Shown here: positions 40,572-49,982 of the stretch, piece after piece
Numbering within the stretch: position 1 is the first letter of the stretch
Layout: each line of letters opens with the position of its first letter
Assembly (NCBI GenBank): GCA_003021005.1
Contig: PXRI01000040.1
Span: 1 to 53,259 of the forward strand
Direction of reading: 5' to 3'
Length of the DNA: 53,259 bases
Source of the DNA: Halobacteriales archaeon QS_1_69_70
GTDB lineage: Archaea; Halobacteriota; Halobacteria; Halobacteriales; Haloarculaceae
Notes under the pieces: generated by a model
Told to the model about the DNA's origin: nothing
Database searches by the model: none
The model's input: the letters and a program-made list of their open reading frames with translations, nothing else
Program-made: the position numbers and the translations under genes

Positions 40572-41344
40572 TCATCGGAGGGCGGCGGTGTCGCCGATCT
40601 CGAGCACTTCGAGGCGCCGCGGATACTCGAAGCTCCGGACGTGCGGCCTGAGGGCGGCGGGGTCGGCTGTCAGGCCCTTCCACATGTCCCAGTGGGTGGG
40701 GACCACCGGGTGTGGGTGGGCTCGCCGGTCTCCTCGTCGGGGATCATCCCCGCGGAGCCGAACGCTACGACGCCGAGGTCGACGTCGTACCGCTCGCCGA
40801 CGTCCGCGAAGGCGTCGCTCGGGCGGGCGTCGCCCCCGTGGAACACGGTCCCGCTGTCGTGTTCGAACACGTAGGCCACGGGGTGGCTGGCGTCGGGGTC
40901 GACCGCCGGCTCGACGTGAACGTCGAAGCTGCCGACCTCGATGGTCTCGCCCTCGGCGACCTTCCGGATGTCCCCGTCGTCGACGTCGAAGTCGGTCGTC
41001 CACTCGCGGGCTATAGCAGCCGACGTTGAGGGACCGTAAAGGGTCGCGTCGGTCCGCTCGAGGAATGGCGCCTGGGAGGGCGCGTGGACGTGGTCGGTGT
41101 GCTCGTGGGTCACGAAGAGGGCGTCGGCCCGCGCGACGTCGGTCGGGTCGAACGGGACGGGGATCATCCGGATCGTCCGCGGCGGGTCACCCGACCCGAG
41201 GTACGGGTCGACGAAGACGGTGGTGCCGTCGGCTGCCTTCAGGACGAGGCCGTTGCAGCCGAGGTACCACAGCCGGACCCCCTCGGGGTCGGCCTCGGCG
41301 ACCGCCCTTGGGAGCCACTCGCCCCAGTCGGAGTGGACGGGCAT
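40572..41344 (-). pseudogene. MBL-fold metallohydrolase (UlaG-like), frameshifted by a small deletion
   Basis: From ATG 41344 the frame encodes the beta-lactamase fold: LWYLGCNGLVLKAADGTTVFVDPY, TDHVH in VTHEHTDHVHAP, and HGGDARPSD. It runs to GEPTHTRW and then stops after SPPTGTCGRA. The expected C-terminus, VPTHWDMWKGLTADPAALRPHVRSFEYPRRLEVLEIGD, is in another frame starting around 40711. A deletion of about 50-60 nt next to a 9-bp direct repeat GTGGGTGGG (40692-40700, 40712-40720) would explain both. A CTTAAG box is 27 nt upstream. Either a pseudogene or a 224-residue truncated product. Confidence 0.75.
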
Positions 41345-41400
41345 GGTTGGGTGTGGCGCGGCGGCCGGCTTAAGCGCCGCGGTCCGCCGACCACGCGGTG

Positions 41401-41796
41401 TCAGTCCTCACAGCAGCCGCCGGCGGTCCGGCCGAACTCGACCGCCAGCGGCTCGGAGACGAGTTCGTCCAGCTCCTGGAGACGTCGTGCCAGGTCGGAC
41501 TTGGCCTCGAGGAACTCGGCCATCGTCGGGCGGTCGTGAAGTTTTTCCTGGGTCCGCTGGAGTTCCCGAAGGTCCTCGTTCGTGGCGTCGCCGGCCCGCC
41601 GCGCCGCGAGGAACTCCTCGCGGCGCCGCTCGAAGGCCCGGATCTCCGCCTGGAGGTCGGGGTCGGCCTCGACGGCCTCCTTCGCCTGGAGGTAGTTCTC
41701 GTAGACGGGGAGGTCGGTGATGGCCTCGCCGAGGTCGGTGGCGAGGGCCTCAACGTCGGCGGCGCGGTCGGATTCGGGGTCCGTCTCGATGCTCAT
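41401..41796 (-). CDS. YlbF family regulator with C-terminal cysteine pair
   Basis: 131 aa. Helical YlbF/YmcA fold: VEALATDLGEAITDLPVYENYLQAKEAVEADPDLQAEIRAFERRREEFLAA. The tail ends GGCCED, a CC pair in the position where YlbF of Bacillus helps hold a 4Fe-4S cluster with YmcA and YaaT. No partner gene is adjacent. It starts at ATG 41796 (41799 also possible) and is divergent from dph2. A TTTAGG/CCTAAAC box lies at about 41821-41826. Confidence 0.82.
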   Translation of the reverse strand: MSIETDPESDRAADVEALATDLGEAITDLPVYENYLQAKEAVEADPDLQAEIRAFERRREEFLAARRAGDATNEDLRELQRTQEKLHDRPTMAEFLEAKSDLARRLQELDELVSEPLAVEFGRTAGGCCED

Positions 41797-41878
41797 CATC
41801 GGCTCTTGCGGCGACGGACGTTTAGGCGTGCCGGAACCGGGAGCCGGTGGGACGACGGGCCGGGGTCGAAGCGCGCAC

Positions 41879-41885
41879 GTTTTAC
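41879..41885 (+). promoter_or_regulatory. TATA box of dph2
   Basis: GTTTTAC at 41879-41885, centred about 28 nt upstream of ATG 41910. It selects this start. Confidence 0.65.
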
Positions 41886-41909
41886 GCCGCGGTGTCCAAC
41901 CCGGACGCG

Positions 41910-42989
41910 ATGAGCTGGGAACCGGACGCCGAGTACACCGCGGGCGACCTCCGGTCGACCGGCATGTCCCTGAAGCACGACCGGACGTGGGACTACGAAC
42001 TCGACCGCATCCTCCGGGCGGTCGACGACCGGGACGCCGAGACGGTCGGCCTCCAGTTCCCCGAGGGGTTGAAGCGGCGCGGTCCGCGCGTCGCCGATGA
42101 CCTCCGGGCCGCACTGTCCGCCGGCGTCGACGTGATGATCTCCGGGAAGCCCTGCTACGGCGCTTGCGATCTGGACACCTACCTCATGCGGCGGACGGAC
42201 GTCTTCGTCCACTTCGGGCACTCCCCGATGAAGGAGTCGGAGAAGATCATCTACGTGCCGCTTTTCTCCAACGTCGAGGTCACGCCTATCATGCGCGAGG
42301 CGCTCGAGGAACTCCCGGCGCCGGTGCCCGACGCCGACCCGGATAGCGACGAGCGGCCGGCCGTCGGACTCGTGACGACCGCCCAGCACATGAACCGGTT
42401 CGACGAGATGCGGTCGTGGCTCGAGGCGCGCGGCTACCGCGTCGAGACCCGACGCGGCGACGAGCGGCTGACCCACGAGGGCCAGGTGCTTGGGTGCAAC
42501 TACGCCTCGGCGGACGTCGACGCCGACCACGTCCTCTACGTCGGCGGCGGCAAGTTCCACCCGCTCGGGCTGGCGATGGAACACCCCGACACGGAGGTGG
42601 TCATCGCCGACCCCGTCAACAACGTCGTCACCGTGGCGGACACCGAGACGTTCATGAAGCAACGTTATGCGGCGGTCCACAGGGCGATGGACGCAGAGGA
42701 GTGGGGCGTCATCTTCTGTACGAAGATCGGGCAGGGTCGCTGGGAGACCGCACGGGAGATCGTGCGGGAAAACGACGATGCTTACCTCCTCACGATCGAC
42801 GAGGTGACGCCGGACCGGCTGCGGAACTTCGGGCTGGACGCCTACGTCAACACCGGCTGTCCCCGGATCACGACCGACGACGGCCCGCAGTTCGACCGGC
42901 CGATGGTGACTCCCCAGGAGTACCGGATCGCGATCGGCGAGGAACCGCTCGAAGCCCTGGAGTTCGACACCTTCCACGGGACCTGGTAA
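41910..42989 (+). CDS. dph2: Diphthamide biosynthesis enzyme Dph2
   Basis: 359 aa. Radical-SAM-like enzyme that transfers the 3-amino-3-carboxypropyl group of SAM to the conserved histidine of elongation factor 2. The three cysteines of its 4Fe-4S cluster are in CYGACDLDTYLM, LGCNYASAD and NTGCPRIT, the family's spacing. Archaeal Dph2 is a homodimer. Length is normal. The start at ATG 41910 (MSWEPDAEYTAGDL) is fixed by the TATA box. It is followed by a lipoprotein gene and a METTL5-like methyltransferase gene. Confidence 0.93.
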   Translation: MSWEPDAEYTAGDLRSTGMSLKHDRTWDYELDRILRAVDDRDAETVGLQFPEGLKRRGPRVADDLRAALSAGVDVMISGKPCYGACDLDTYLMRRTDVFVHFGHSPMKESEKIIYVPLFSNVEVTPIMREALEELPAPVPDADPDSDERPAVGLVTTAQHMNRFDEMRSWLEARGYRVETRRGDERLTHEGQVLGCNYASADVDADHVLYVGGGKFHPLGLAMEHPDTEVVIADPVNNVVTVADTETFMKQRYAAVHRAMDAEEWGVIFCTKIGQGRWETAREIVRENDDAYLLTIDEVTPDRLRNFGLDAYVNTGCPRITTDDGPQFDRPMVTPQEYRIAIGEEPLEALEFDTFHGTW

Positions 42990-43096
42990 GTCGACATCAC
43001 AGTTGCGTCGGTCTCCTGTGCCGGCAGGCGGCGCGCAGTTGGCCGTCCGCCGTCCCCCGCCCCACCGGAAGAGGTTTTCGGACACGACCGATAGGG

Positions 43097-44404
43097 ATGG
43101 TAGTGACGCCCACGAGTCGCCGTCGGTTCGTCGCCGCTGCCGGGGCGGCGCTCCTTTCCGGCTGCAGCGGCACCGACGAGCCGGACCGGACGGCCACGGT
43201 GACGCCGGTCGAGGTACCCCGGTCCGCCGGCGACGTCCTTTCCGCCGTCGAGTCGGTTCCCGTCCCGTCGGTGCCACCGGCGCCGGTCGTCTCGGCGGCC
43301 CACCGCCGGGCCGTCGTCGGCCACGTCGACGAGCGGATCCGGGCGGCGGAGGCTGCCCTGGCGGCGGCCGACGGCGTCGCCCTCGCCGACGTCGAGTCCC
43401 TCGAGGACTCCGCGGCACCGTTCGAGGCGTGCCGGTCGCACCTCCGGGACTACGGAACCGAGCCGACCCGGCAGCGGTTCCGTCGGGTCGCGCGGGCGTT
43501 CGACGACGTGGCAGCCGTCGTGGGCTACGCGCGGGCGGCGTCCGGCGACCTCGATGCCGAGGCCCTCCGTGGCGCGGTCGACGCCGCACGGACGGGCCTC
43601 AGCGAACTGGACGACGCCCTCGAGTATCGGCTGGCGTCGCCGGCCGTCGAACTCCTCCCGACCGCTGCAGCCGGTGAGGCGGTGCTGGAGCGGGCCGGAG
43701 AGACCCGGCAGGCCGCCCGGCGGGCGGCCGCCGAACTGGCCGAGCCGACTCCCCCGGAGGCCGCCGATGTCTGGCGGTCCGTCGAGTCGCTCCGGCTCGA
43801 GACGACGAACGCGGCCGGCTATATCGGGACGGCCTTCGACCCGACGGCGCCGCCCCGCGACGGCGTCATCTCGGAGCGGACCGGCCGTCACATCGAAGCG
43901 CTCGCGTCGCTGGAGGCTCCACGCCGGCCGAACGGGCGGGCCCCGCCGTCACGGGTCCGGACCGTCCTCTCGAGCGTGCGCTCCCGACGGTCGGCGGTGC
44001 TGGCCGCCGCGGACCCGACCGACCCCGAGACCGCCCGGCGGCTGGAACTCCTCCTGGACGCGGTCCGGATCCGGGGACAGCTCGAGGCGTTCGACGCCGC
44101 CGCGGCGGCCACGTTCGCCCGCCTCGACGCCGAGGAGGACTTCCCGACCGAGCGACTGGTGCCCGAAAAGCGGGCCGCCGTCGACCGCGTGCGGGCGCTG
44201 GCGGAGGCGGCCCCGCTGCCGCGACACCTCGGGCGACTCGCCGAGGACATGGTGACCTACGGCGACCGGCTCGAGCCGGATCGGGGCACCGATCCGGTCG
44301 CCACGGCCCACTTCATGTACGTCGCCGCCGGCGCGTACGTCGACCGGTCCCTCGAGCGCGGCCAGCGGCTGGCGGCCGCCCTCGACCCCGGCGCCGGTGG
44401 ATAA
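43097..44404 (+). CDS. Tat-type lipoprotein with helical ectodomain
   Basis: 435 aa. MVVTPTSRRRFVAAAGAALLSGCSG is a twin-arginine signal with a lipobox (LSGC). The ectodomain is almost entirely alanine-rich alpha helices (HVDERIRAAEAALAAADGVALADVESLED, and several similar blocks), consistent with a long helical bundle. No catalytic residue was recognised. It lies 107 nt downstream of dph2 and 51 nt upstream of the methyltransferase gene. The start is ATG 43097; GTG 43103 is in frame and also possible. Function unknown. Confidence 0.75.
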   Translation: MVVTPTSRRRFVAAAGAALLSGCSGTDEPDRTATVTPVEVPRSAGDVLSAVESVPVPSVPPAPVVSAAHRRAVVGHVDERIRAAEAALAAADGVALADVESLEDSAAPFEACRSHLRDYGTEPTRQRFRRVARAFDDVAAVVGYARAASGDLDAEALRGAVDAARTGLSELDDALEYRLASPAVELLPTAAAGEAVLERAGETRQAARRAAAELAEPTPPEAADVWRSVESLRLETTNAAGYIGTAFDPTAPPRDGVISERTGRHIEALASLEAPRRPNGRAPPSRVRTVLSSVRSRRSAVLAAADPTDPETARRLELLLDAVRIRGQLEAFDAAAAATFARLDAEEDFPTERLVPEKRAAVDRVRALAEAAPLPRHLGRLAEDMVTYGDRLEPDRGTDPVATAHFMYVAAGAYVDRSLERGQRLAAALDPGAGG

Positions 44405-44422
44405 CGGATGGGCATATACAAA

Positions 44423-44430
44423 TCTATATC
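44423..44430 (+). promoter_or_regulatory. TATA box of the METTL5-like gene
   Basis: TCTATATC, 26-33 nt upstream of ATG 44456, in an A/T-rich gap. Confidence 0.65.
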
Positions 44431-44455
44431 AATGATTGGCGTGTATTGACTCAGC

Positions 44456-45076
44456 ATGGGGACGCGACGGCTGCTCGCCGAGGAGCTGGCGGTCGTCGCC
44501 GGGTTCGAGGCGCCGCGAGCGCCGCTGGAGCAGTACCACACCCCGCCGGATCTGGCCGCCCACATCGTCCACCTCGCGGACCTCCAGGGCGACGTCGCCG
44601 ACCGGACCGTCCTGGATCTGGGGTGTGGGACGGGGATGCTCGCGCTCGGTGCCGCCCTCCGCGGCCCCGACCGGGTCGTCGGCGTCGACGTCGACCCGGC
44701 GCCGCTGTCGACGGCCGTCCAGAACGAGCGCCGCGTGGGGGCGATGGCGCCCATCGGGTGGGTCCGCGCGGACGCCACCCGCCTGCCCGTCGCCGACGGC
44801 GACGCGACGGTGCTGATGAACCCCCCGTTCGGCGCGCAGGCCGGCACCGAGGGCGCCGACCGCGCGTTCCTCGCGACGGCCGCCGACGCCGCCGCCGTCT
44901 CCTACTCCGTGCACAACGAGGACAGCCGCGAGTTCGTGGAGGCGTTCGCGGCCGACAACGGCGGCGATGTCACCCACGCCTTCGCCGCCGCGTTCGAGCT
45001 GCCGCGGCAGTTCGACCACCACACGGAGGCCGCCCGCACCATCGACGCCGAGGTGTTCCGGATCCGCTGGGACTGA
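44456..45076 (+). CDS. METTL5-like N6-adenine methyltransferase
   Basis: 206 aa class I SAM methyltransferase. SAM-binding motif VLDLGCGTGMLALGAAL, acidic loop VGVDVDP, motif IV MNPPFGAQ (NPPF, N6-adenine type), and the N-terminal EQYHTPPDLAAHIVH that precedes the fold in METTL5 and in archaeal homologues. The human protein methylates 18S rRNA A1832; an archaeal 16S target is plausible. It has its own TATA box at 44423-44430, so it is transcribed separately from the lipoprotein gene. Confidence 0.88.
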   Translation: MGTRRLLAEELAVVAGFEAPRAPLEQYHTPPDLAAHIVHLADLQGDVADRTVLDLGCGTGMLALGAALRGPDRVVGVDVDPAPLSTAVQNERRVGAMAPIGWVRADATRLPVADGDATVLMNPPFGAQAGTEGADRAFLATAADAAAVSYSVHNEDSREFVEAFAADNGGDVTHAFAAAFELPRQFDHHTEAARTIDAEVFRIRWD

Positions 45077-45122
45077 CTGGCGTCGGCCGGACGGGGAAGG
45101 ACGTCCCGATGACCCAGCGGTC

Positions 45123-46757
45123 TCATCCCGCGCGGGCCGCGATGCGGACCCTGGTCCCGTCGCGCTCGACGTAGAGGTCCCGGCCGTCGCGGTGGAAGGT
45201 CAGGCCGCCGGCGGACGTCCGGTTGCCCGCCGCCGGGAGGGCGGTCCGGCCGAGCGTCTCGTTGCCGCTGGTCACGACGGCCGCGAACCGCTCGCCGGCC
45301 GGGTCGATCGTGACGTTGCGGCCGTCGATGCGGGGCCCGACCGTCGCGTTGTCGCTCCGGTAGGCCACGGTCCCGGGCGAGCCGGCGCGGGCGAGCCGCA
45401 CGTGGTAGACGGCGGGTGCGCCGGCTAGCTTCCAGCCGCGCCGCGACGCGCGGACGTTCTCGCTCCAGGTGACGCCACCCAGCCGGACGGTGACGTTCCG
45501 CCGGGCCGCAAGCCGGCCCGTCGAGACCACCTCCCACCAGACGTTGCGCTCCTCGGATACGACGATGACGCCGCTGGCCGGGACGCCGTCGGTCGAACCG
45601 TTCCGGCCGGGTATCGGCACCGCCGGGACGTACCGGTTGTCGACGTCCTCGGCGTAGCGGACGGTGTAGTCCCGCACCTCGACGGTCTCGGCCGGGTCGT
45701 CGCCGGCCGCGGGGTCGTCGATCACGAGGAGGTTGAACGGCACGGCGACGAGCGCGACCGCGAACAGGATCGACAGGAGCAGGCCGACGGCGGCCTCCCG
45801 GCGCGTCAGCCCGATGCTGGCGACGAGGTCGCGGTCGGAGGCGGCGGCCCCGACGGCGATGACGGCGGCGACGAGGAAGACGGCGGCGGTGCCGAGCGCC
45901 CGGAACAGCCGGTAGCGGTCCGAGCCCTCGATGGTATAGACCGCCCAGAGGCCGCGGTCGACGGCGACGAACACCGCGGCCAGCCAGATGCGGGCGGGGT
46001 CGGGCCGGATGCCGCGGCGGTACAACAGCGCCAGGGCGGCGGCGACGCCGACGAGGAGTCCGAGGGCGTGGCCCTGGACGGCGACGTCGGCCCACCAGGG
46101 CGTCGAGAACGACTCGCCGGCGGTCCGGGCGACCTCGGGGCGGCGGACCGCCCGGTAGAGCAGGCGGACGACGCCGGACCCGACGAGCGCGACCACGGCC
46201 GCCACTGGGTACCGGACCACGGCGAACCCGATGAGGGCGAAGACCACGCCGGAGAAGCCGACGACCGGGCCCAGGGCGAACAGCCCGGTCAGGACCCCGA
46301 CCGCCGCGACGGCGGCTGCAAAGGCCAGGACCCGGGCGAAGGGATTCGTCCGCAGCGAGCCGAAGGCGGTGCTGCCGCGCTCACGGGGGAAGTGGCTCCA
46401 GCCGTACTCCGCGATGGTGCCGAACACGAGCGTGCCGACGACGTTGCCGACGAGGTGGCCGAGGCCGCTGTGGGCGAATGGGGCGGTGACCATCCCGGTG
46501 GGGTAGCGGTAGCCCCACGCCCGGAACGGGATGACCAGGGGGTCGTACGGGTGGGCGAGGCCGCGCTGGACGACGAGGTAAAAGGTGGTGATGCCGCCCG
46601 CGACCAGCAGTGTGCCCCACGGCAGGCCCGCGAGGAGGCGGCGGCGGGCGGCCGTCCCCCAGCGGCCGGCCGGCCGGGCGACGGCGACCACGGCGGCGAG
46701 CGATGCCAGCACGGCGACCAGCAACGCGACCCGCCAGCCGACCGCCGGGACCTCCAT
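45123..46757 (-). CDS. Rhomboid-family intramembrane serine protease
   Basis: 544 aa. The N-terminal rhomboid core has the L1-like segment YPTGMVTAPFAHSGLGHLVGN. The catalytic serine is in VVGFSGVVFALIGF (GFSG) and the histidine partner in AVQGHALGLLVG. Two or more extra helices follow, then a C-terminal extracytoplasmic domain of about 190 residues, largely beta, with many N-glycosylation sequons (NGS, NVT, NET, NRT). Haloarchaeal rhomboids of this kind affect glycoprotein processing. The start ATG 46757 (MEVPAVGWRV) has a TTATTT box at 46783-46788. Confidence 0.9.
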   Translation of the reverse strand: MEVPAVGWRVALLVAVLASLAAVVAVARPAGRWGTAARRRLLAGLPWGTLLVAGGITTFYLVVQRGLAHPYDPLVIPFRAWGYRYPTGMVTAPFAHSGLGHLVGNVVGTLVFGTIAEYGWSHFPRERGSTAFGSLRTNPFARVLAFAAAVAAVGVLTGLFALGPVVGFSGVVFALIGFAVVRYPVAAVVALVGSGVVRLLYRAVRRPEVARTAGESFSTPWWADVAVQGHALGLLVGVAAALALLYRRGIRPDPARIWLAAVFVAVDRGLWAVYTIEGSDRYRLFRALGTAAVFLVAAVIAVGAAASDRDLVASIGLTRREAAVGLLLSILFAVALVAVPFNLLVIDDPAAGDDPAETVEVRDYTVRYAEDVDNRYVPAVPIPGRNGSTDGVPASGVIVVSEERNVWWEVVSTGRLAARRNVTVRLGGVTWSENVRASRRGWKLAGAPAVYHVRLARAGSPGTVAYRSDNATVGPRIDGRNVTIDPAGERFAAVVTSGNETLGRTALPAAGNRTSAGGLTFHRDGRDLYVERDGTRVRIAARAG

Positions 46758-46976
46758 GCGGCCCGCGAGGGACCGGACCGACAAATAAGGCGGCGGTGCC
46801 AACCTCGTTTGTCGAGCCGGCCGACGGGGCGTGGACGGCCACCGCGCGGATGGCGGCCGGCCTGAAGCTGTTGTATCGGTCGGACGGGGGGTCAGCCCGG
46901 GGCTCTATGGTGGTGGCCTTGTCGGTCGTGGGTCAGGACGGCGGCCTCGAGGCCAACGGCCCCGCCGGTCGGGAGG

Positions 46977-47993
46977 TCAGGCCGACGGCTCGACGACGAG
47001 CTTCCCGAAGGCGTCCCGCTGCAGCATGTCGTCGAAGGCGTCGCCGGTGGCGACCAGGGGGTAGGTGTCGCCGACCGGCGGGTCGAACGCGCCGTCGGCC
47101 AGGAGGTAGACCAGGGTCTCGAGTTCCGGCTGGGTGCCCATCGTGGAGCCGACGATCGATTCGTGCCGGAGGAAAAACGGGGCCAGGTCGAACTCGGACG
47201 TCGGGGCGGCGGTACGGCCACAGATGACCATCGTGCCGCCGCGCCGCATGACCTCGAGGCCGGCCTGGGTGAAGGGGCCGCCGAGGTGGTTGATGACGGC
47301 GTCGGGCTGTCCGACCCGGCGGACCGCGGTGACGAGTTCGTCGGGGTCGGCGCCCTGGACAGTGTGGGCACACCCGAGGTCATCGAGCCGGTCCAGTTTC
47401 CGCCCCGAACTCGAGGTGCCGATGGCGTCGGCGCCCCGCACGGCTGCAAGCTGAACGGCGGCGACCCCGACGCCGCCCGTCGCGCCGGGGACGAACACGA
47501 GGTCCGTCGGCCCGACGTCGGCCACCTCGAGCATCCGCCAGGCGGTGAGGTAGGCCGTTGGCAGCGCCGCCGCCTCCGGGAACCCCACCTCGTCCGGCAG
47601 CGCGACGAGCCGGTCGGCCTCGACGAGCGCCCGCTCGGCGAGGGCGCCGTGGTACAGCATGAACTGCTCGCAGAGGGTCTCGGGGCCCTCCCGGCAGTAC
47701 GCACACGAGCCGCAGGTCTCGTTGGGGCAGAGAAGCACCCGGTCGCCGGTGTCGACCGCCGCGCCGTCGCCCGCCATCCGGACGACACCGGCGGCGTCCA
47801 GCCCAGAGACGAACGGGAGTGCACCCTCCGGTACGAGCGCCGAGTCGCCCTGCAGGATCCACAGGTCGTGACGGTTGATGGAGCAGGCCTCGACGTCGAC
47901 GACGGCCTCGCCGGGGCCGGGCTCCGGGTCGGGTCGGTCCTGGATCGTCACCTCGTCGCCGTCGCCGAAGCCGGTGAACGCCGCGACGCGCAT
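46977..47993 (-). CDS. Zinc-containing alcohol dehydrogenase / quinone oxidoreductase (MDR family)
   Basis: 338 aa. GroES-like N-terminus (SINRHDLWILQGD), the four-cysteine structural zinc site NETCGSCAYCREGPETLC, and an NAD(P)-binding Rossmann motif GATGGVGVAAVQLAA. The catalytic zinc ligands of classical ADH are not all present (no clear CxxH at the usual place), so an NADPH-quinone or enoyl reductase activity is also possible. The start ATG 47993 has an ATT/GCTATT box about 27 nt upstream. Confidence 0.88.
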   Translation of the reverse strand: MRVAAFTGFGDGDEVTIQDRPDPEPGPGEAVVDVEACSINRHDLWILQGDSALVPEGALPFVSGLDAAGVVRMAGDGAAVDTGDRVLLCPNETCGSCAYCREGPETLCEQFMLYHGALAERALVEADRLVALPDEVGFPEAAALPTAYLTAWRMLEVADVGPTDLVFVPGATGGVGVAAVQLAAVRGADAIGTSSSGRKLDRLDDLGCAHTVQGADPDELVTAVRRVGQPDAVINHLGGPFTQAGLEVMRRGGTMVICGRTAAPTSEFDLAPFFLRHESIVGSTMGTQPELETLVYLLADGAFDPPVGDTYPLVATGDAFDDMLQRDAFGKLVVEPSA

Positions 47994-48089
47994 ACACCCT
48001 CGGCGGCCCGCAGGGTGGAATAGCTTTGGTCCCCGTCGGCGGCAGTGTGCGATTTACGCGTTGAGTAATCTTCAGGTGGACGCAAGCCC

Positions 48090-48178
48090 CCGGCTTCTCG
48101 GGTCGGGCGGCTCGCTGCGCGCTTCGCTCACGTCGTTCGCTCCAGTGCTTGCATCACCGGCCTTCCCCGAGAAGCCGG
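48090..48178. repeat. 13-bp perfect inverted repeat, small repeat island 3
   Basis: CCGGCTTCTCGGG (48090-48102) and CCCGAGAAGCCGG (48166-48178), 63 nt apart. The interval contains gcttcgctcacgtcgttcg-type sequence as in islands 1 and 2. It lies between two oxidoreductase genes. Confidence 0.65.
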
Positions 48179-48299
48179 CCCCTTGCGGAGTCCCGCCCGA
48201 CATGGTTCTCCGAAGGGCCGACTGAGACACTGAGCCCGGTGAGTCGGGCTGTCTGACGAAGGGCATTCTAATCTGAACACTGCCCCGTCGGCCAGGTCC

Positions 48300-49307
48300 T
48301 CAGAGCCCGGCGTAGGGGCCGGGCTTCGCCTCGGCGAGCCGCCGGAGCTGGTCGTCGGCGAGGTCGAGTTCGGCGGCGGCGAGGTTCTCCTCGAGCTGGT
48401 CCGTGGTGCGGGCGCCGACGATGGGCGCGGTGACGCCGTCCCGGGCCGACAGCCACGCCAGCGCGACCTGGGCGGGCGTCGCGTCCACCTCCCGGGCGAC
48501 GGCGTCGAGGTCGTCGTGGACATCGAAGTTCGTCTCGGTGAGGTACGCTTCCTCGAAACGGCCGGACTCGGCGACCAGCGAGTCGCCGGTCAGGCCGTCC
48601 TCGCGGTCGTACTTGCCGGTCAGAAACCCCTGGCCGAGCGGGCTCCACGGACAGACGGCGAGGCCGTACGCGCGGCACGCCTCGAGGTAGTCGTCCTCGA
48701 TCTCGCGGTCGACTAGGTTGTACCGGGGCTGGGTGACGGTGAACGGCTCCCAGCCCTCACGGCGTGCGAGTTCGTTGGCCCGGGCGACCTTCCAGGCGTT
48801 CGGCCGGAGCGTCGAGGCCCCGAGGTAGTGGACCCGCCCGTCGTCGACGAGCCCAGAAAGCGTCCGCATGGTCTCTCTGGTCGGCGTGTCGTCGTCCCAG
48901 CGGTGCAGGTAGAGGACGTCCACGTAGTCCGTCCCGAGCCGCTCCAGGATGGCGTCGATGCGGTGCCGGAGGTTCTTGCGATTCGTGCCCTTGCTGTTCG
49001 GGTCGCCATCGCGGGTCTGCCAGTAGATCTTCGAGGCGACGGTGAACCGCTCGCGGTCACGGTCGGCGAGCCACTCGCCGATCCACGCCTCGGCGTCGCC
49101 GCCGCCGTAGACGTCGGCGGTGTCGATGAACCGCCCGCCGGCGGCCTCGTACCCGTCGAGCAGTTCCGTGGCCCGGGCCCGGTCTATCTCGACGTCGCCA
49201 GCATCCGTCTCCTTGCCGAACCGCCAGGTCCCGAACTGGAGTTCGCTCGTCCGGAGGCCGGTGTCGCCGAGCGGGACGAACTCGAGGTCGATGTCGTCGA
49301 GCGCCAT
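48300..49307 (-). CDS. Aldo/keto reductase
   Basis: 335 aa. AKR catalytic elements FIDTADVYGGGDAE (Asp, Tyr), VASKIYW (Lys) and YLHRWD (His); C-terminal cofactor site CPWSPLGQGFL and IVGARTTDQLEENL. It is distant from the AKR at 21413-22387, though the shared RKNLRHRIDAILERLGTDYVDVLYLHRWDDDTP and RKTIEQELDASLDRL...THRWDDDTP blocks show a common subfamily. The substrate is unknown. A CTTTTG box is 27 nt upstream of ATG 49307. Confidence 0.9.
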   Translation of the reverse strand: MALDDIDLEFVPLGDTGLRTSELQFGTWRFGKETDAGDVEIDRARATELLDGYEAAGGRFIDTADVYGGGDAEAWIGEWLADRDRERFTVASKIYWQTRDGDPNSKGTNRKNLRHRIDAILERLGTDYVDVLYLHRWDDDTPTRETMRTLSGLVDDGRVHYLGASTLRPNAWKVARANELARREGWEPFTVTQPRYNLVDREIEDDYLEACRAYGLAVCPWSPLGQGFLTGKYDREDGLTGDSLVAESGRFEEAYLTETNFDVHDDLDAVAREVDATPAQVALAWLSARDGVTAPIVGARTTDQLEENLAAAELDLADDQLRRLAEAKPGPYAGL

Positions 49308-49377
49308 GTCGGAGGGTACACCGACGGCGGGCAAAAGGGTTCAGGGAGCGGCAGGAGTGGACGGATGGAACCTGCCG

Positions 49378-49791
49378 CTAACCGTCGTCAGGGCGGGGGG
49401 CGTTCTCGTATTCGACCATCTTTTCGGGTTTGTCGGAGATGGTCTCGTACATCTGCTGCAGCGTCTCCTCGGCTGCGAGCAGACTGTGGTCTTCGAGAAA
49501 CTCGCGGCCCGCCTCCGTGAGCCCGTAGAACTTCCGGGGGTAGCCATGCCGGCGCCGGTCGTCGTCCAGGGCGACCCCCGTGACGATGCCAGCGTCGACG
49601 AGTTTCTGGATGTGTTTGTAGACGGTTGCCTCGCTCACGCTCGGGTTGAGTTCCTGGAGTTCGTACATCGTGGGGAGCTGGTCGGGATGTTGGAGGATGT
49701 TGTTGACCAGCGCGAACCGCGTCTGCTGTGTCACGAAGTGGACGAGTTCGCGGGACTCTAACCCTTCAGCAGTCCCCAGGTCGGTGCTCAT
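49378..49791 (-). CDS. PadR/ArsR-like winged-helix transcriptional regulator
   Basis: 137 aa. Winged helix with recognition helix SEATVYKHIQKLVDAGIV and wing GYPRKFYGLTEAGREFLEDH, followed by a short C-terminal dimerisation helix (ETLQQMYETISDKPEKMVE). It probably responds to a small ligand or protein partner. The -27 element TATATG (49816-49821) supports ATG 49791. It is divergent from an AT-rich patch containing 49983-50465. Confidence 0.85.
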   Translation of the reverse strand: MSTDLGTAEGLESRELVHFVTQQTRFALVNNILQHPDQLPTMYELQELNPSVSEATVYKHIQKLVDAGIVTGVALDDDRRRHGYPRKFYGLTEAGREFLEDHSLLAAEETLQQMYETISDKPEKMVEYENAPRPDDG

Positions 49792-49815
49792 AGAACACCG
49801 TACACGTCCTGGCGG

Positions 49816-49821
49816 CATATA
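49816..49821 (-). promoter_or_regulatory. TATA box of the winged-helix regulator
   Basis: TATATG on the minus strand, about 28 nt upstream of ATG 49791. Confidence 0.65.
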
Positions 49822-49982
49822 TCCGAAGCTTCAATTATAGTGGTACCTGTGAGCTTGGCATAATGTTTTTGCATTCGAACTCTTTCGTATTGTAGAGGGA
49901 CGGGCCGCTGACAATGAAACAAATCATGCACAGGAAGATATTGGATATTTAGTGTTCAGCGATACCGTATGACAATATAGAA

